DNA of 64,000 nt from Alcanivorax quisquiliarum (GTDB lineage Bacteria > Pseudomonadota > Gammaproteobacteria > Pseudomonadales > Alcanivoracaceae), in contig NZ_JALKII010000003.1 of assembly GCF_023051175.1 (NCBI RefSeq), forward strand, positions 62,001-126,000, given 5' to 3'. The notes below the pieces were generated by a model. It searched no databases. It was given only the letters and a program-made list of their open reading frames with translations, and was not told where the DNA came from. The translations under genes were made by a program, and so were the position numbers. Within the stretch, counting starts at the first letter, position 1, and every line of letters begins with the position of its first letter. Of the stretch, positions 38,590-48,597 are shown piece by piece.

Positions 38590-38613
38590 CGGCGGGCATC
38601 ACCCTGCCCGCCG
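38590..38613. terminator. Hairpin between ppa and the DUF2333 gene
   Basis: 9-bp stem CGGCGGGCA (38590-38598) and TGCCCGCCG (38605-38613), 6-base loop, between convergent genes. No T-run on either side. Confidence 0.5.
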
Positions 38614-38629
38614 CTTCCGGCAGCAGTTG

Positions 38630-39610
38630 TCAGCCTTGCGCCAGCAACAGGCGCAGATCAATCAATTGCGCGTTGGCGCGGGAAATATAGTTCGCCATCA
38701 CCAGCGAGTGATTCGCCAGCACGCCAAAGCCTGAACCGTTGAGAATCAGCGGGCTGCGCATGGGCTCCTGGGTGGCCTCCAGCTCGCGCACCATCTGCCG
38801 CATGCTCACCTGCGCGTTCTTTTGCCGCAGCACATCGGCAAACTCGATCTCGGCCGCCTGCAACAGATGCAGCAGTGCCCAGCTGGCGCCGCGCGCTTCA
38901 TAAAATACATCGTCGATTTTCAGCCACGGTGTCTTGTCGGTGCGGCCAGGCCCGTCGCTGGCATCCAGATCCACATCCAGCTGCGCCCGGCCAACACTGT
39001 TGGACAGCCGCAGCGACAGGCTGCCAAGGCGATTTTGCACTTCGCCAAGCCAGTAATTGAGGTTATCGGCTCGCGTATAGAACCGGGCGCTGTCATCCGC
39101 CGGATCAGACAACCGGCCGAGATATCGCTCAAGAGCGTGGATGCCGCGGCGATATTCGCTTTCCGTAGCCGGTATCGCCCAGCTCTTGTGATCGAAATTG
39201 AACTGCGGCTCGGCCACTGCCAGATCGGGGTCTTCGCGGCTTTGTGTTTGCGAGCGGCTCATATCACGCCGCAGCACACGGGCCATATCGCGCACCTGCA
39301 CCAGCACCCCGAACTCCCAGGCCGGCATGTTATCCAGCCATAGCCGGTGCGGCAGAATATCATTGGAAAGATAACCGCCCGGCTTGCTCAACAAGGTATC
39401 CGCAACGCGAATCAGCGTGGCTGTCATCACCTGCCCGGGCACCGCCTCGGGCTGCGCGACAATCGCCATGGGCTCCGGCTCGCGGCTCCAGTACCAGCCG
39501 AGCAGCACATTGATCAGCAATACCAGCAACAGCGCCACCAGCACCCAGTGTGGGCGAGGCAGCCGGCGCCGGCGCTCCGGTGTTGTGGCGGTGGGGTTCG
39601 GGCTATCCAT
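38630..39610 (-). CDS. DUF2333-family membrane-anchored protein
   Basis: 326 residues: a basic N terminus (RRRRLPRPHW), one membrane helix (VLVALLLVLLINVLLGWYW, residues about 22-40) and a large periplasmic domain typical of DUF2333, with LSKPGGYLSNDILPHRLWLD and WEFGVLVQVRDMARVLRRD. Function unknown in all bacteria known to me. It stands alone, convergent with ppa and divergent from dsbD. Confidence 0.85.
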   Translation of the reverse strand: MDSPNPTATTPERRRRLPRPHWVLVALLLVLLINVLLGWYWSREPEPMAIVAQPEAVPGQVMTATLIRVADTLLSKPGGYLSNDILPHRLWLDNMPAWEFGVLVQVRDMARVLRRDMSRSQTQSREDPDLAVAEPQFNFDHKSWAIPATESEYRRGIHALERYLGRLSDPADDSARFYTRADNLNYWLGEVQNRLGSLSLRLSNSVGRAQLDVDLDASDGPGRTDKTPWLKIDDVFYEARGASWALLHLLQAAEIEFADVLRQKNAQVSMRQMVRELEATQEPMRSPLILNGSGFGVLANHSLVMANYISRANAQLIDLRLLLAQG

Positions 39611-39846
39611 ACTACGCTCCCTTCATGCATGTATGGCTTGGCCACCTTGCCGCTGGCTGTTGTGGCAATGATGGCATCCATTTCATTATCAGGGCACGGC
39701 GCCATCATGATGATATCGGCACCGCTGCCGGAGCATGGAAATATAGCATTGCGCAGGGCCAGAAGCGCACTCAACGTCAGCATAGGCCGCTTTGCTCTGG
39801 TATGCTGACCGAACTTTTCCGGTCGCCGTGATTCCAAGCCACAGCC

Positions 39847-41790
39847 ATGACGCAACGTGCCTTGATAATGATGAAAAACCAACTGACTCCCTTGCGCAGC
39901 GTGCTGCTGGCGCTTCTGCTGCTGGCGCTGACTGCGCCTGCCACCGCACTGTTCGGCCAGCAAAACGCACGCGGCGGTCTGTTTGGTGGCAACAACGACA
40001 TGCCCAGCGCAGATGAAGCAATCCGTGTCGATGCGCTGGCCAACACCGACCATCAAGCCATTGATCTGATTTTCGAGATGCTGGACCAGGTTTATCTGTA
40101 TCAGCATGCATTCAGTTTCCGGCTCACGGATACCTACGGCAATCTGCTGGACGATTTCCAATCCTTCTCGCTGCCCGACGGCGAGCTGAAACAGGATGAG
40201 CTGTTCGGTGAAGTGCAAGTGTATTTCGGCCAGCTTTCACTGCGCTTGCCGCTTTCTTCCATTCCCCTGACCGACACCTTGCTCGAAATCGAATACCAGG
40301 GCTGCCTGGATAACACCCTGTGCTACCCGCCGCAGGCAAAAACCTTTCCGTTGACGTTCGTCTCGGCGGAGCAGATGCGCTTTCAGCCGCCGCCCGAGCC
40401 TGCGGCCAATGACGCTGCCACCAGCGATGATAGCGGCTTCTTCTCCACGCTCTCCTCCCAGGACGCCAATGCATTTTCGCGCTGGCTCGGTGCGCATAAT
40501 CTCGGCATGGTGCTGCTGCTATTTTTTGTCGGCGGCCTGCTGCTGGCGTTCACGCCCTGCGTCTTTCCGATGATTCCCATTCTCTCCGGCATCATTGCCG
40601 GGCAATCGCAGCCGACAGCGCAGCGTGGCTTTCTGCTCAGCACCGCTTATGTGCTGGGCATGGCCATTCCCTATACGCTGGCAGGGCTGCTGGTGGCGCT
40701 GTTCGGCGCCGGCCTCAACCTCCAGTTTTTGTTGCAGCAACCCGCCGCCATCATTACCTCGGCGGTGGTTTTCGTGATTCTGGCGCTGGGCATGTTCGGC
40801 CTGTTCACGCTGCAGCTGCCGGCTTTCATGCGGGATCGTCTCAACGCCGCCAGCGAACGCCGCCAAGGCGGCTCGCTAGGTGGCGCCGCGCTGATCGGCG
40901 CGATTTCCGGGCTGATCGTTTCCCCCTGCGTGACACCGATTCTTGCCGGGGCGCTGATCTATGTCGCCGGCACCGGCGACGCCACCACTGGCGCCTTGTC
41001 GCTGTTTGCGCTCGCCATGGGCATGGGCACACCGCTGATTATCTTCGGCACTGGCGGCAGCCATCTGCTACCCCGCGCCGGCGCCTGGATGGATGACATC
41101 AAGCAGTTCTTCGGTGTGGTCATGCTCGGGGTGGCAATCTGGCTACTCAGCCGTATCGTGCCGGCGCCCCTGGCGCTGGCACTGTATGGCTCACTGCTGG
41201 TGGCCTACGGCGTGCAACTGGGTCTGCTGGAGGCCGGCACCCTGCGGCTGCGCCGAGCACTGGCGCTGCTACTGGCCATCTACGGCACCCTGCTGATTAC
41301 CGGCGCCGCCAGCGGTGGCAGTAATCCATGGCAGCCGCTGGCGCCGCGTACCGTTACTACCTCCGCGTCCGCTGCCACGGCAACGCGTGCCGGCGGCCTG
41401 ACGCAAGCCGAGTACGGCTTTATCGATGTGCGGGGGCAGCAGGCGCTACACGCCTTGCTGGCCGAAGCGCAGGAGGCAGGCCGCCCGGTACTGGTGGATT
41501 TCTTCGCCGAATGGTGCGTTGCCTGCAAGGTACTTGAGGAAACCACGCTCTCCGACCCCGCCGTGCTGGCCGCTATGGAAGATCGCAGGCTGGTGCTGGT
41601 GCGCGCCGATGTGACCACCATCGATCGGGAGAATCAGGCGATCATGGCCGAGTACGACATCTTCGGCCTGCCTTCGCTGGTGTTCCTCGACAGTCAGGGC
41701 AACGAGATAGCCGAATCCCGCGTGCTCGGCGAAATGAGCGCCGAGCGCTTCCTGAGTCACCTGAACGGGCGGGTATTTCCGTCGATCTGA
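39847..41790 (+). CDS. dsbD: Thiol:disulfide interchange protein DsbD
   Basis: Carries electrons from cytoplasmic thioredoxin across the inner membrane to periplasmic DsbC, DsbG and cytochrome maturation. 647 residues with all three redox pairs intact: alpha domain YQGCLDNTLCYPP, membrane domain FTPCVFPMIPILSG and LIVSPCVTPIL, and the C-terminal thioredoxin-like FAEWCVACK. The signal peptide begins at one of three in-frame ATGs (39847, 39868, 39871), none with a strong ribosome-binding site. A terminator follows, separating it from aroQ. Confidence 0.94.
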   Translation: MTQRALIMMKNQLTPLRSVLLALLLLALTAPATALFGQQNARGGLFGGNNDMPSADEAIRVDALANTDHQAIDLIFEMLDQVYLYQHAFSFRLTDTYGNLLDDFQSFSLPDGELKQDELFGEVQVYFGQLSLRLPLSSIPLTDTLLEIEYQGCLDNTLCYPPQAKTFPLTFVSAEQMRFQPPPEPAANDAATSDDSGFFSTLSSQDANAFSRWLGAHNLGMVLLLFFVGGLLLAFTPCVFPMIPILSGIIAGQSQPTAQRGFLLSTAYVLGMAIPYTLAGLLVALFGAGLNLQFLLQQPAAIITSAVVFVILALGMFGLFTLQLPAFMRDRLNAASERRQGGSLGGAALIGAISGLIVSPCVTPILAGALIYVAGTGDATTGALSLFALAMGMGTPLIIFGTGGSHLLPRAGAWMDDIKQFFGVVMLGVAIWLLSRIVPAPLALALYGSLLVAYGVQLGLLEAGTLRLRRALALLLAIYGTLLITGAASGGSNPWQPLAPRTVTTSASAATATRAGGLTQAEYGFIDVRGQQALHALLAEAQEAGRPVLVDFFAEWCVACKVLEETTLSDPAVLAAMEDRRLVLVRADVTTIDRENQAIMAEYDIFGLPSLVFLDSQGNEIAESRVLGEMSAERFLSHLNGRVFPSI

Positions 41791-41886
41791 CGCCGTTCTT
41801 CCGATGACTGGCCAGTCCGGTTTGTAAGGAAAGGTGTAAATCGCTTTTCAGCCTGAGCATTTCGCCCTAGTATTGGTGCCATTGAC

Positions 41887-41916
41887 GCAAAAGCCGCCGT
41901 AATAGGCGGCTTTTGC
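41887..41916. terminator. Terminator after dsbD
   Basis: Perfect 12-bp stem GCAAAAGCCGCC (41887-41898) and GGCGGCTTTTGC (41905-41916) with loop GTAATA. The T-rich arm makes it a classical intrinsic terminator usable in both directions. About 95 bases after the dsbD stop. Confidence 0.85.
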
Positions 41917-42014
41917 CATCCAGTTCACAACTTTTCACTACACGTTGACCACTTTCAGCATTGATCAGCAGCATCGATCGGCATCAACAACAGGCATCAA
42001 CAAGGAGTCCCAAG

Positions 42015-42464
42015 GTGGCATCACTGCTGGTACTGCACGGCCCCAACCTGAACCTGCTGGGGACCCGCGAGCCGGCCACCTACGGCCGCCAGACGCTTGA
42101 GCAGATCAACCAGGCACTGCAAAAACTGGCCAACGAGCGCGGCCATCATTTGCAGGCGATGCAGAGCAATGCCGAATACGAGCTGATCGACCGTGTGCAC
42201 AGTGCCGCACGCGAGGGTATCGATTTCATCATCATCAATCCGGGTGCCTTCACCCACACCAGCATCGCGCTGCGCGACGCACTGCTGGGCGTTGGCATCC
42301 CGTTTATCGAAGTACATCTATCCAATGTCCATCGGCGTGAAGCATTCCGTCAGCACTCCTATTTTTCCGACATCGCCGAAGGCGTCATCGTCGGCTTCGG
42401 AGCAGACAGCTATCGCCTGGCATTGGAAGCCGCCATCACTCGGCTGGAGGCAAGCGCCTCCTGA
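42015..42464 (+). CDS. aroQ: 3-dehydroquinate dehydratase, type II
   Basis: Third step of the shikimate pathway. 149 residues from a GTG start at 42015 preceded by AAGGAG (42002-42007); the product then opens (M)[18 protein letters not shown], the family signature with the catalytic Tyr soon after in PATYGRQTL. An ATG 54 bases upstream is out of line with family length. Further motifs: [17 protein letters not shown] and [17 protein letters not shown]. Precedes accB as in many gammaproteobacteria. Confidence 0.95.
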   Translation: MASLLVLHGPNLNLLGTREPATYGRQTLEQINQALQKLANERGHHLQAMQSNAEYELIDRVHSAAREGIDFIIINPGAFTHTSIALRDALLGVGIPFIEVHLSNVHRREAFRQHSYFSDIAEGVIVGFGADSYRLALEAAITRLEASAS

Positions 42465-42514
42465 ACCCTACAGACGACAACCACTGACAAGACCGGACAG
42501 GACGGAAGCAGTCT

Positions 42515-42967
42515 ATGGACATTCGCAAGGTCAAAAAACTGATCGAGCTGCTCGAAGAATCAGGTATCGACGAACTGGAGATTCATGAAGGTGAGGAGTC
42601 GGTACGCATCAGCCGTGGCCCACGTCATGCCGCGCCGCAACAGTACGCCCCGGTGCAACAGCACGTAACGGCCGCCCCGGCACCACAGGCAGCTGCACCA
42701 GCCAGCGAAGCACCGGCAGCACCACAGCTCAACGGCCATATCATGCGCTCGCCGATGGTCGGCACTTTCTATCGCTCGCCCGCACCCGGCTCGCCGTCTT
42801 TCGTTGAAGTGGGCCAGACCGTGAAAGCCGGTGACGTGCTGTGCATCGTCGAAGCCATGAAGATGATGAACCAGATCGAGGCCGACAAAGCCGGCACCAT
42901 CGAAGCCATCCTGGTGGAAAACGGCGAGCCGGTAGAGTACGACCAGCCACTGTTCACCATTGTCTGA
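42515..42967 (+). CDS. accB: Biotin carboxyl carrier protein of acetyl-CoA carboxylase
   Basis: Carries biotin between the carboxylase and transferase sites in fatty-acid synthesis. 150 residues: N-terminal [20 protein letters not shown], a Pro/Ala-rich flexible linker (about residues 40-75), and the biotinyl domain with the biotin-accepting lysine in [16 protein letters not shown]. 50 bases after aroQ; accC begins 13 bases after its stop. Confidence 0.97.
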   Translation: MDIRKVKKLIELLEESGIDELEIHEGEESVRISRGPRHAAPQQYAPVQQHVTAAPAPQAAAPASEAPAAPQLNGHIMRSPMVGTFYRSPAPGSPSFVEVGQTVKAGDVLCIVEAMKMMNQIEADKAGTIEAILVENGEPVEYDQPLFTIV

Positions 42968-42980
42968 ACGGGGGCATCTC

Positions 42981-44327
42981 ATGTTGCAAAAAGTGGTCAT
43001 TGCCAACCGCGGCGAGATCGCCCTGCGTATCCTGCGCGCCTGCCGCGAGATGGGCATCCGCACGGTAGCGGTGTACTCCAAGGCCGATCGCGATCTGATG
43101 CACGTGCGCCTCGCTGACGAGGCCGTTTGCATCGGGCCGGCGCCTTCCGTGGATTCGTATCTCAATATTCCGGCAATCATCTCTGCTGCCGAGGTCACCG
43201 ACGCCGACGCGATCCATCCCGGCTACGGTTTTCTGGCAGAGAACGCCGATTTTGCCGAGCGTGTGGAGCGTTCCGGCTTCATCTTCGTGGGGCCGCGCCC
43301 GGATACCATCCGCCTGATGGGCAACAAGGTCTCCGCCATCGAAGCAATGAAAAAAGCAGGCGTGCCCACCGTGCCCGGCTCCAACGGGCCGGTCAGCGAA
43401 GACAGCGAGCACGCCGTGCAGCTGGCGCAGCAGATCGGCTACCCGATCATCATCAAGGCTGCCGCCGGGGGTGGTGGCCGAGGGATGCGCGTGGTCGAAG
43501 ACGAAGCGTCACTGCTGAAATCCATCAGCCTGACCCGCTCCGAAGCGCGCAATGCTTTCGGCGACGATACGGTGTACATGGAAAAATTCTTGCAGCAACC
43601 ACGCCATGTGGAAATTCAGGTGCTCGCCGATGGTCAGGGCAACGCCATTCACCTCGGCGATCGCGACTGCTCCTTGCAGCGGCGGCACCAGAAAGTGGTC
43701 GAGGAAGCGCCGGCCCCGCATATCCCCCAGCATCTCAAGGACGAAGTGGCGCAACGCTGCACAGCGGCTTGCATCGAGATCGGTTATCGCGGCGCGGGCA
43801 CATTCGAGTTCCTGTATGAAAACGGCGGCTTTTACTTCATCGAGATGAACACGCGCGTGCAAGTGGAGCACCCGGTTACCGAGATGATCACCGGCATCGA
43901 TATCGTCAAGGAGCAGCTGCGTATTGCAGCCGGGCTGCCCTTGTCCGTGCGGCAGGAAGATATCGAGTTCACCGGCCACGCTATCGAGGTGCGCATCAAC
44001 GCCGAGGATTCGGTTAAATTCACGCCCAGCCCTGGCAAGATCACCTATTTCCATGCGCCGGGCGGCAATGGCGTGCGGGTGGATTCGCATATTTATACCG
44101 GCTATACCGTGCCACCGTTCTACGATTCCCTGATCGGCAAGGTCATCACCTGGGGGCCGGATCGCGAAACCGCCTTTGCGCGCATGCGCAATGCGCTGGA
44201 AGAAATCGTCATCGACGGTATCAGCACCAACATCCCGCTGCACCGTGACAAGATCTTCCGCGACCGGCCCTTCGCCGAAGGCGGTGTGGATATCCATTAT
44301 CTGGAATCCCGGCTCGGCCTGAGCTGA
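42981..44327 (+). CDS. accC: Biotin carboxylase of acetyl-CoA carboxylase
   Basis: ATP-dependent carboxylation of the biotin on AccB. The ATG at 42981 (GGGGG at 42969-42973) gives [20 protein letters not shown] and 448 residues, the standard size. ATP-grasp motifs are present: [23 protein letters not shown], and the catalytic-base region [20 protein letters not shown]. Operon with accB. Confidence 0.97.
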   Translation: MLQKVVIANRGEIALRILRACREMGIRTVAVYSKADRDLMHVRLADEAVCIGPAPSVDSYLNIPAIISAAEVTDADAIHPGYGFLAENADFAERVERSGFIFVGPRPDTIRLMGNKVSAIEAMKKAGVPTVPGSNGPVSEDSEHAVQLAQQIGYPIIIKAAAGGGGRGMRVVEDEASLLKSISLTRSEARNAFGDDTVYMEKFLQQPRHVEIQVLADGQGNAIHLGDRDCSLQRRHQKVVEEAPAPHIPQHLKDEVAQRCTAACIEIGYRGAGTFEFLYENGGFYFIEMNTRVQVEHPVTEMITGIDIVKEQLRIAAGLPLSVRQEDIEFTGHAIEVRINAEDSVKFTPSPGKITYFHAPGGNGVRVDSHIYTGYTVPPFYDSLIGKVITWGPDRETAFARMRNALEEIVIDGISTNIPLHRDKIFRDRPFAEGGVDIHYLESRLGLS

Positions 44328-44406
44328 CACCACAGCCAAGCGCTCCGGCCGCACTATCGGGGGCGACAGAACCGACACCGGGCGACCGGTATTGAGCTGC
44401 TCGCTG

Positions 44407-44454
44407 AGGTGCCACCTTGGTGCTATCTCGGAGTGCCATCTAAGGTACTATCGC
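44407..44454. repeat. Four 12-bp tandem units upstream of prmA
   Basis: Units AGGTGCCACCTT, GGTGCTATCTCG, GAGTGCCATCTA and AGGTACTATCGC follow in strict 12-base register, in the 228-bp spacer between accC and prmA. Read on the other strand the core is GGCAC(T/C), the same as in the arrays near cysE. Confidence 0.7.
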
Positions 44455-44555
44455 CCACCAGTGCAGCCCAACCTGCGGCCCGGAGCTTTTCCGGGCCGCA
44501 CCCGTTGTGGCCCGCTGAAAACCGCCCGAACCAGCGCACAAAGAGGAAATCGCCG

Positions 44556-45437
44556 ATGGCCTGGCTACAACTGCATATCCCCACTACCGCCGAACACGCC
44601 GAGGCCGTCGAGGATGCCATGCTGGAGCTGGGCGCGAGCGCCGTAAGCCTGGTGGACGGCGCTGACCAGCCACTGTTCGAGCCCCCGCCCGGCGCCACGC
44701 CCCTGTGGCAGGAAACCATCGTCAGCGCGCTGTTTCCGGCCGATGCTGATGCGCAGGCGCTGATCGCCGCCCTCAGGCAACAACTGGACCCGCCGCCAGC
44801 CGATTACCGCTTCGAGCAGCTGGTTGATCAGGCGTGGGAACGCGCCTGGATGGATGAATTCAACCCGATGCGGTTTGGCGAGCGTCTCTGGATCGTGCCG
44901 AGCTGGGCTGACGCGCCCGACCCGCAAGCGATCAACCTCAAGCTCGATCCTGGCCTGGCTTTTGGCACCGGCACCCATGAAACAACAGCGCTATGCCTGG
45001 CCTGGCTGGACGGCGCCGATCTGGGCGGCACCACCGTGCTCGATTTCGGCTGCGGCTCCGGGGTGCTCGCCATCGCCGCCCTGCTGCTGGGCGCAGAACG
45101 TGCCGTGGCGGTGGATATCGACCCCCAGGCACTCTTGGCCACGCGGAGCAACGCCGAGCTAAATGGCGTCAGCGGTCGTCTCGAATGCTATTTGCCGCAG
45201 GAGATGCCCGGCGGTGTTTACGATGTGGTGCTGGCCAATATTCTCGCCGGGCCACTGGTGACATTGGCGCCACAATTGATCGGCCACTGTCGCCCCGGCG
45301 GGCGCATTGCGCTCTCCGGTATCCTGCGCGAGCAGGCCGAAAACGTGATGGCGGCCTACCGGGCGGAAGTGACACTGGCGCCGCTTGCAGTGCGCGGCGA
45401 CTGGACAAGAGTGGACGGTATCCGCAAATCCACATGA
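44556..45437 (+). CDS. prmA: Ribosomal protein L11 methyltransferase
   Basis: Trimethylates ribosomal protein L11. Start at 44556 after AGAGGAAA; 293 residues. N-terminal substrate-binding domain (MAWLQLHIPTTAEHAEAVED), the WERAWMDEFNPMRFGERLWI linker, and the SAM-binding domain with LAFGTGTHETTALCLAWLD, VLDFGCGSGVLAIAALLLGA and VLANILAGPL. The gene next to accC and before dusB is the standard location. Confidence 0.96.
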   Translation: MAWLQLHIPTTAEHAEAVEDAMLELGASAVSLVDGADQPLFEPPPGATPLWQETIVSALFPADADAQALIAALRQQLDPPPADYRFEQLVDQAWERAWMDEFNPMRFGERLWIVPSWADAPDPQAINLKLDPGLAFGTGTHETTALCLAWLDGADLGGTTVLDFGCGSGVLAIAALLLGAERAVAVDIDPQALLATRSNAELNGVSGRLECYLPQEMPGGVYDVVLANILAGPLVTLAPQLIGHCRPGGRIALSGILREQAENVMAAYRAEVTLAPLAVRGDWTRVDGIRKST

Positions 45438-45519
45438 TCGAGGGTAGCAACCCTTGCGGTTGCCGTCACATTTTATGTACAACGGGGCGTTACCCCCTGA
45501 CAAGAACAGCCGGAATAAA

Positions 45520-46848
45520 ATGGCCGCCCAATACAAAACCCGGTGCCCGCATTGCGAGGCCCAGTTCAAGATCGGAGAGCAGCACCTGCGCCAGGCTCGC
45601 GGCGCCGTGCGTTGTGGCAGTTGCCTGCAGGTTTTTCAAGCCACCGACCACCTGCTCGACGATGTCGCTCGGCCGCCCGCTGCACCCGCATCACGAGCGA
45701 CAGCTCCTGCTGCGACGGCGCGCCAGCCCGCACCGGCCGCCGAGCCCTGGGCAAAAGCCGTACCAGACGAAACGGCCCCGCCGGCAGCGCCGGCCGCCGC
45801 CAACCGGTGGACACTTGGCGACGCTGAAGAGACACCAACCGAAGCCCCCGCCACCGAGGATGATCCAGAGCTGAACGACACGCGCGTTTCCGTTGGTGGC
45901 GGCATGGAGTTGAGCGATTCGTTCCTGTCGCTGGGCGAAGATGACAGCGACACCCTGCAACACGAGGACTTTTCCTCCATGAGTGGCGCCGGGCGCACCA
46001 CACACAGCGACAATGCCGACGAATCCTGGGCTGAAGCGCTGTTGCAGGAGCTGGAAGAAAAACAACCTGCCGCACCGGCCAACGCCAGCACCATGGCACT
46101 GGAAAGCAGCGAGCCCCCGCAGGCGCCGCTGCGCAAGGCGGCGCCGCTGAAGGCGGCAAAAAAACCGCTGGCAAGCCACAGCAACGATCTGTTCGAAGAA
46201 GATTTCGATCTGTTCGCCGGCGAGGCAGAAGCGTCACAAGGCGCCTTTGACGACGCCTTCGATGACGACACGCTGGACGATCCCTTCTCCGAATTGGACG
46301 ACACGGCGCCAGCCACCGCCCGGCACGCGGATAATCCCTTTGCCCGCTCCGGCACCGATCTGCGCCAGTTGCTCAAATGGAGCAGCCTTTCCATGGCCGC
46401 TTTGCTGGTGCTGGCCGGCCAATACCTTATCTTCAACTTCGACAATCTGGCACGCACACCGCAGTGGCGCCCACTGTATGCGGCTGCCTGCGATGTGGCC
46501 GGCTGCACGCTGCCGAACCCGTCCGACCTCAGCACGCTGCGCGGCACCAACCTGATCGTGCGTGCGCACCCGGCGGTGCCCGATGCGCTGGTGGTCGATG
46601 CGATCCTGTTCAACCACGCCGACTACCAACAGCCGTTCCCGGTGATCGAACTGAGCTTCAGCTCGCTGCGCGGGCAACCTGTTGCCAGCCGCCGCTTTCT
46701 GCCAGCCGAATACCTGCGCGGCGAACTGACCGGCATGACGGCGATGCCCCGTGATGTGCCGATCCGCGTGTCGTTCGAGATTCGCAATCCCGGCCCCGAC
46801 GCCGACAACTATCGCTTGCAGTTGCACCCCGCGCCCACCGGCGCATGA
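45520..46848 (+). CDS. Zinc-ribbon and DUF3426 membrane protein
   Basis: 442 residues. N-terminal MJ0042-type zinc ribbon with two CxxC pairs: RCPHCEAQF and RCGSCLQVF. Residues about 50-285 are a low-complexity acidic, Ala/Pro-rich region expected to be disordered. One membrane helix follows (SLSMAALLVLAGQYLIF), then a DUF3426 domain with a conserved-looking PLYAAACDVAGCTLPNPSD. The protein is found between prmA and dusB in many gammaproteobacteria; its role is unknown. Start at 45520, the ATG that places the zinc ribbon at the N terminus. Confidence 0.87.
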   Translation: MAAQYKTRCPHCEAQFKIGEQHLRQARGAVRCGSCLQVFQATDHLLDDVARPPAAPASRATAPAATARQPAPAAEPWAKAVPDETAPPAAPAAANRWTLGDAEETPTEAPATEDDPELNDTRVSVGGGMELSDSFLSLGEDDSDTLQHEDFSSMSGAGRTTHSDNADESWAEALLQELEEKQPAAPANASTMALESSEPPQAPLRKAAPLKAAKKPLASHSNDLFEEDFDLFAGEAEASQGAFDDAFDDDTLDDPFSELDDTAPATARHADNPFARSGTDLRQLLKWSSLSMAALLVLAGQYLIFNFDNLARTPQWRPLYAAACDVAGCTLPNPSDLSTLRGTNLIVRAHPAVPDALVVDAILFNHADYQQPFPVIELSFSSLRGQPVASRRFLPAEYLRGELTGMTAMPRDVPIRVSFEIRNPGPDADNYRLQLHPAPTGA

Positions 46849-46852
46849 CCCC

Positions 46853-46873
46853 TGCCGGCCCCACGGGCCGGCA
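46853..46873 (+). terminator. Hairpin after the DUF3426 gene
   Basis: 9-bp stem TGCCGGCCC (46853-46861) and GGGCCGGCA (46865-46873) with a 3-base loop, five bases after the stop. No T-run. Confidence 0.4.
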
Positions 46874-46935
46874 ACGCAACAAGCAAGCCAGCGCACAGCA
46901 GACAAACGCAGCAAACCGGGCAGCCGTCGGGCAAC

Positions 46936-46969
46936 AAAAAAAGACGCTGCGACACCCCGCACAGCGTCT
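46936..46969 (-). terminator. Hairpin with T-run on the minus strand, upstream of dusB
   Basis: AGACGCTG and CAGCGTCT form an 8-bp stem around CGACACCCCGCA. Seven A's lie just before it on the plus strand, so on the minus strand it has the form of an intrinsic terminator. No minus-strand gene is known upstream; on the plus strand it would lie in the dusB-fis leader and could influence it. Confidence 0.4.
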
Positions 46970-47129
46970 CGTCCCGAAAAGCCCTTTTACCACCGGGCGG
47001 CAGACCACTATCATGTGCCCCCCCTGCCGAGCAGGCCGGGGCAGGCGGTGCCCAGCAGGACCCAGGTCAAGAACCAGGAACGCGCGCCCAGCGCACTTGC
47101 GGCCGCCCTTTTTTCATGAGCGAACAACC

Positions 47130-48197
47130 ATGCAGATCGGACCCTACAGCCTCGTCAACAACCTGGTGCTGGCCCCGATGGCCGGCGTGACAGATCGTCC
47201 TTTCCGGCAACTGTGCCGGGAGCTGGGCGCCGGGCTGGTGGTATCGGAAATGGTGACCTCGGATGTACGCCTGTGGCAGTCGCGCAAGAGCCGCCACCGC
47301 CTTGATCACAGCGGCGAGCCCGGCCCGATTTCCGTACAGATCGCCGGCAGCGAGCCGGGCATGATGGCCGAAGCCGCCGCCGCGAACGTCGCGCTGGGCG
47401 CGCAGATCATCGACATCAACATGGGTTGTCCGGCAAAGAAGGTGTGCCGCCGCGCCGCCGGTTCGGCATTGCTGCGCGATGAACCGCTGGTGCGCGACAT
47501 TCTGGAAAGCGTGGTCGCCGCCGTTGATGTGCCGGTCACATTGAAAATTCGCACCGGCTGGGATGCGGAGAATCGTAATGGCGAAACCATTGCTCGCCTG
47601 GCTGAAGCCTGTGGCGTGGCAGCATTGTCCGTGCACGGGCGCACCCGTGCCGACAAATTCGAAGGCGCAGCCGAATACGACACCATCGCTCGCATTGCTG
47701 CGGCGGTGAAGATCCCGGTTATTGCCAACGGCGATATCAATTCGCCGCAAAAAGCTCAACGGGTACTGGAAACCACGGGCGCCAGTGGTATCATGATCGG
47801 CCGCGCTGCCCAGGGTAACCCCTGGATATTCCGGGATACCGTTCACTACCTCGCCCATGGGGCACTGCCGGCAACACCGGGAGTCCGTGAGGTAGCAACG
47901 CTGGTGTTGCAACATCTGGAAGCATTGCATCAGCTATACGGCGAGGAAGCAGGCGCCCGGATCGCCCGCAAGCACCTGGGCTGGTATACGCAGGCCCTGC
48001 CTGACGGTGCCGGCTTCCGGCAGAAGTTCAACCGACTGACCATCGCCGCTGAACAGCACGAGGCAGTCGAGCAGTATTTCCACAACCTTGAGAATGTGGC
48101 CGACCGAATCGTCATCGGTGGCTATATGGTGTCTGACGCCGACACCGGGGAAGGCGTTGCGCGACAGCATACTCAGCAAGGAGTAATGGCCGCATGA
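47130..48197 (+). CDS. dusB: tRNA-dihydrouridine synthase B
   Basis: FMN-dependent reduction of uridine in the tRNA D-loop. The ATG at 47130 gives the family N terminus [21 protein letters not shown] and 355 residues; the frame is open well upstream, where the sequence does not resemble Dus proteins. Catalytic cysteine in [12 protein letters not shown], and [13 protein letters not shown] and [12 protein letters not shown] for FMN binding. Overlaps fis by four bases, the conserved dusB-fis operon of gammaproteobacteria. Confidence 0.96.
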   Translation: MQIGPYSLVNNLVLAPMAGVTDRPFRQLCRELGAGLVVSEMVTSDVRLWQSRKSRHRLDHSGEPGPISVQIAGSEPGMMAEAAAANVALGAQIIDINMGCPAKKVCRRAAGSALLRDEPLVRDILESVVAAVDVPVTLKIRTGWDAENRNGETIARLAEACGVAALSVHGRTRADKFEGAAEYDTIARIAAAVKIPVIANGDINSPQKAQRVLETTGASGIMIGRAAQGNPWIFRDTVHYLAHGALPATPGVREVATLVLQHLEALHQLYGEEAGARIARKHLGWYTQALPDGAGFRQKFNRLTIAAEQHEAVEQYFHNLENVADRIVIGGYMVSDADTGEGVARQHTQQGVMAA

Positions 48198-48508
48198 CCA
48201 GCACAGCCGCACGGACACTGATTAGCATGAACACCGCCGAAAACCGCACCCCCCACCTGACCCTGGCCCAGGCAGACAGCCAGGACACGCTGCGTAACTG
48301 TGTGCGCCGCTCTCTGATCGAGTACTTCAACAACCTGGAAGGGGAATTCGTCAACGACCTGTACCCGATGGTACTGGCAGAAATGGAAATCCCCCTGCTG
48401 GAAAAAGTACTGGAGTACACCCGGGGCAACCAGACCAAAGCCGCCGAGATGCTTGGCCTCAACCGCGGCACCCTGAGAAAGAAACTCAAGCAATACGGGC
48501 TGCTTTGA
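48194..48508 (+). CDS. fis: DNA-binding protein Fis
   Basis: Nucleoid protein that bends DNA and regulates rRNA promoters and many other genes. 104 residues with the usual C-terminal part: [20 protein letters not shown] and the helix-turn-helix [20 protein letters not shown] ending KKLKQYGLL. The start chosen overlaps the dusB stop (ATGA); an internal ATG 36 bases later (MNTAENRT) would give a size closer to that of E. coli Fis and is possible. Confidence 0.96.
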   Translation: MTSTAARTLISMNTAENRTPHLTLAQADSQDTLRNCVRRSLIEYFNNLEGEFVNDLYPMVLAEMEIPLLEKVLEYTRGNQTKAAEMLGLNRGTLRKKLKQYGLL

Positions 48509-48523
48509 TACCAGCCCACCCCG

Positions 48524-48549
48524 CAAGGGCAGTCGAGGCTGCCCTTTTT
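48524..48549 (+). terminator. Terminator after fis
   Basis: Stem AGGGCAG/CTGCCCT with loop TCGAGG followed by TTTTTC, in the 89-bp gap before purH. It would separate the dusB-fis transcript from purH-purD. Confidence 0.75.
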
Positions 48550-48597
48550 CGTTTGGTGAACACGCCAGCCTTTGACCAACCAAGGTAAACCACGACC

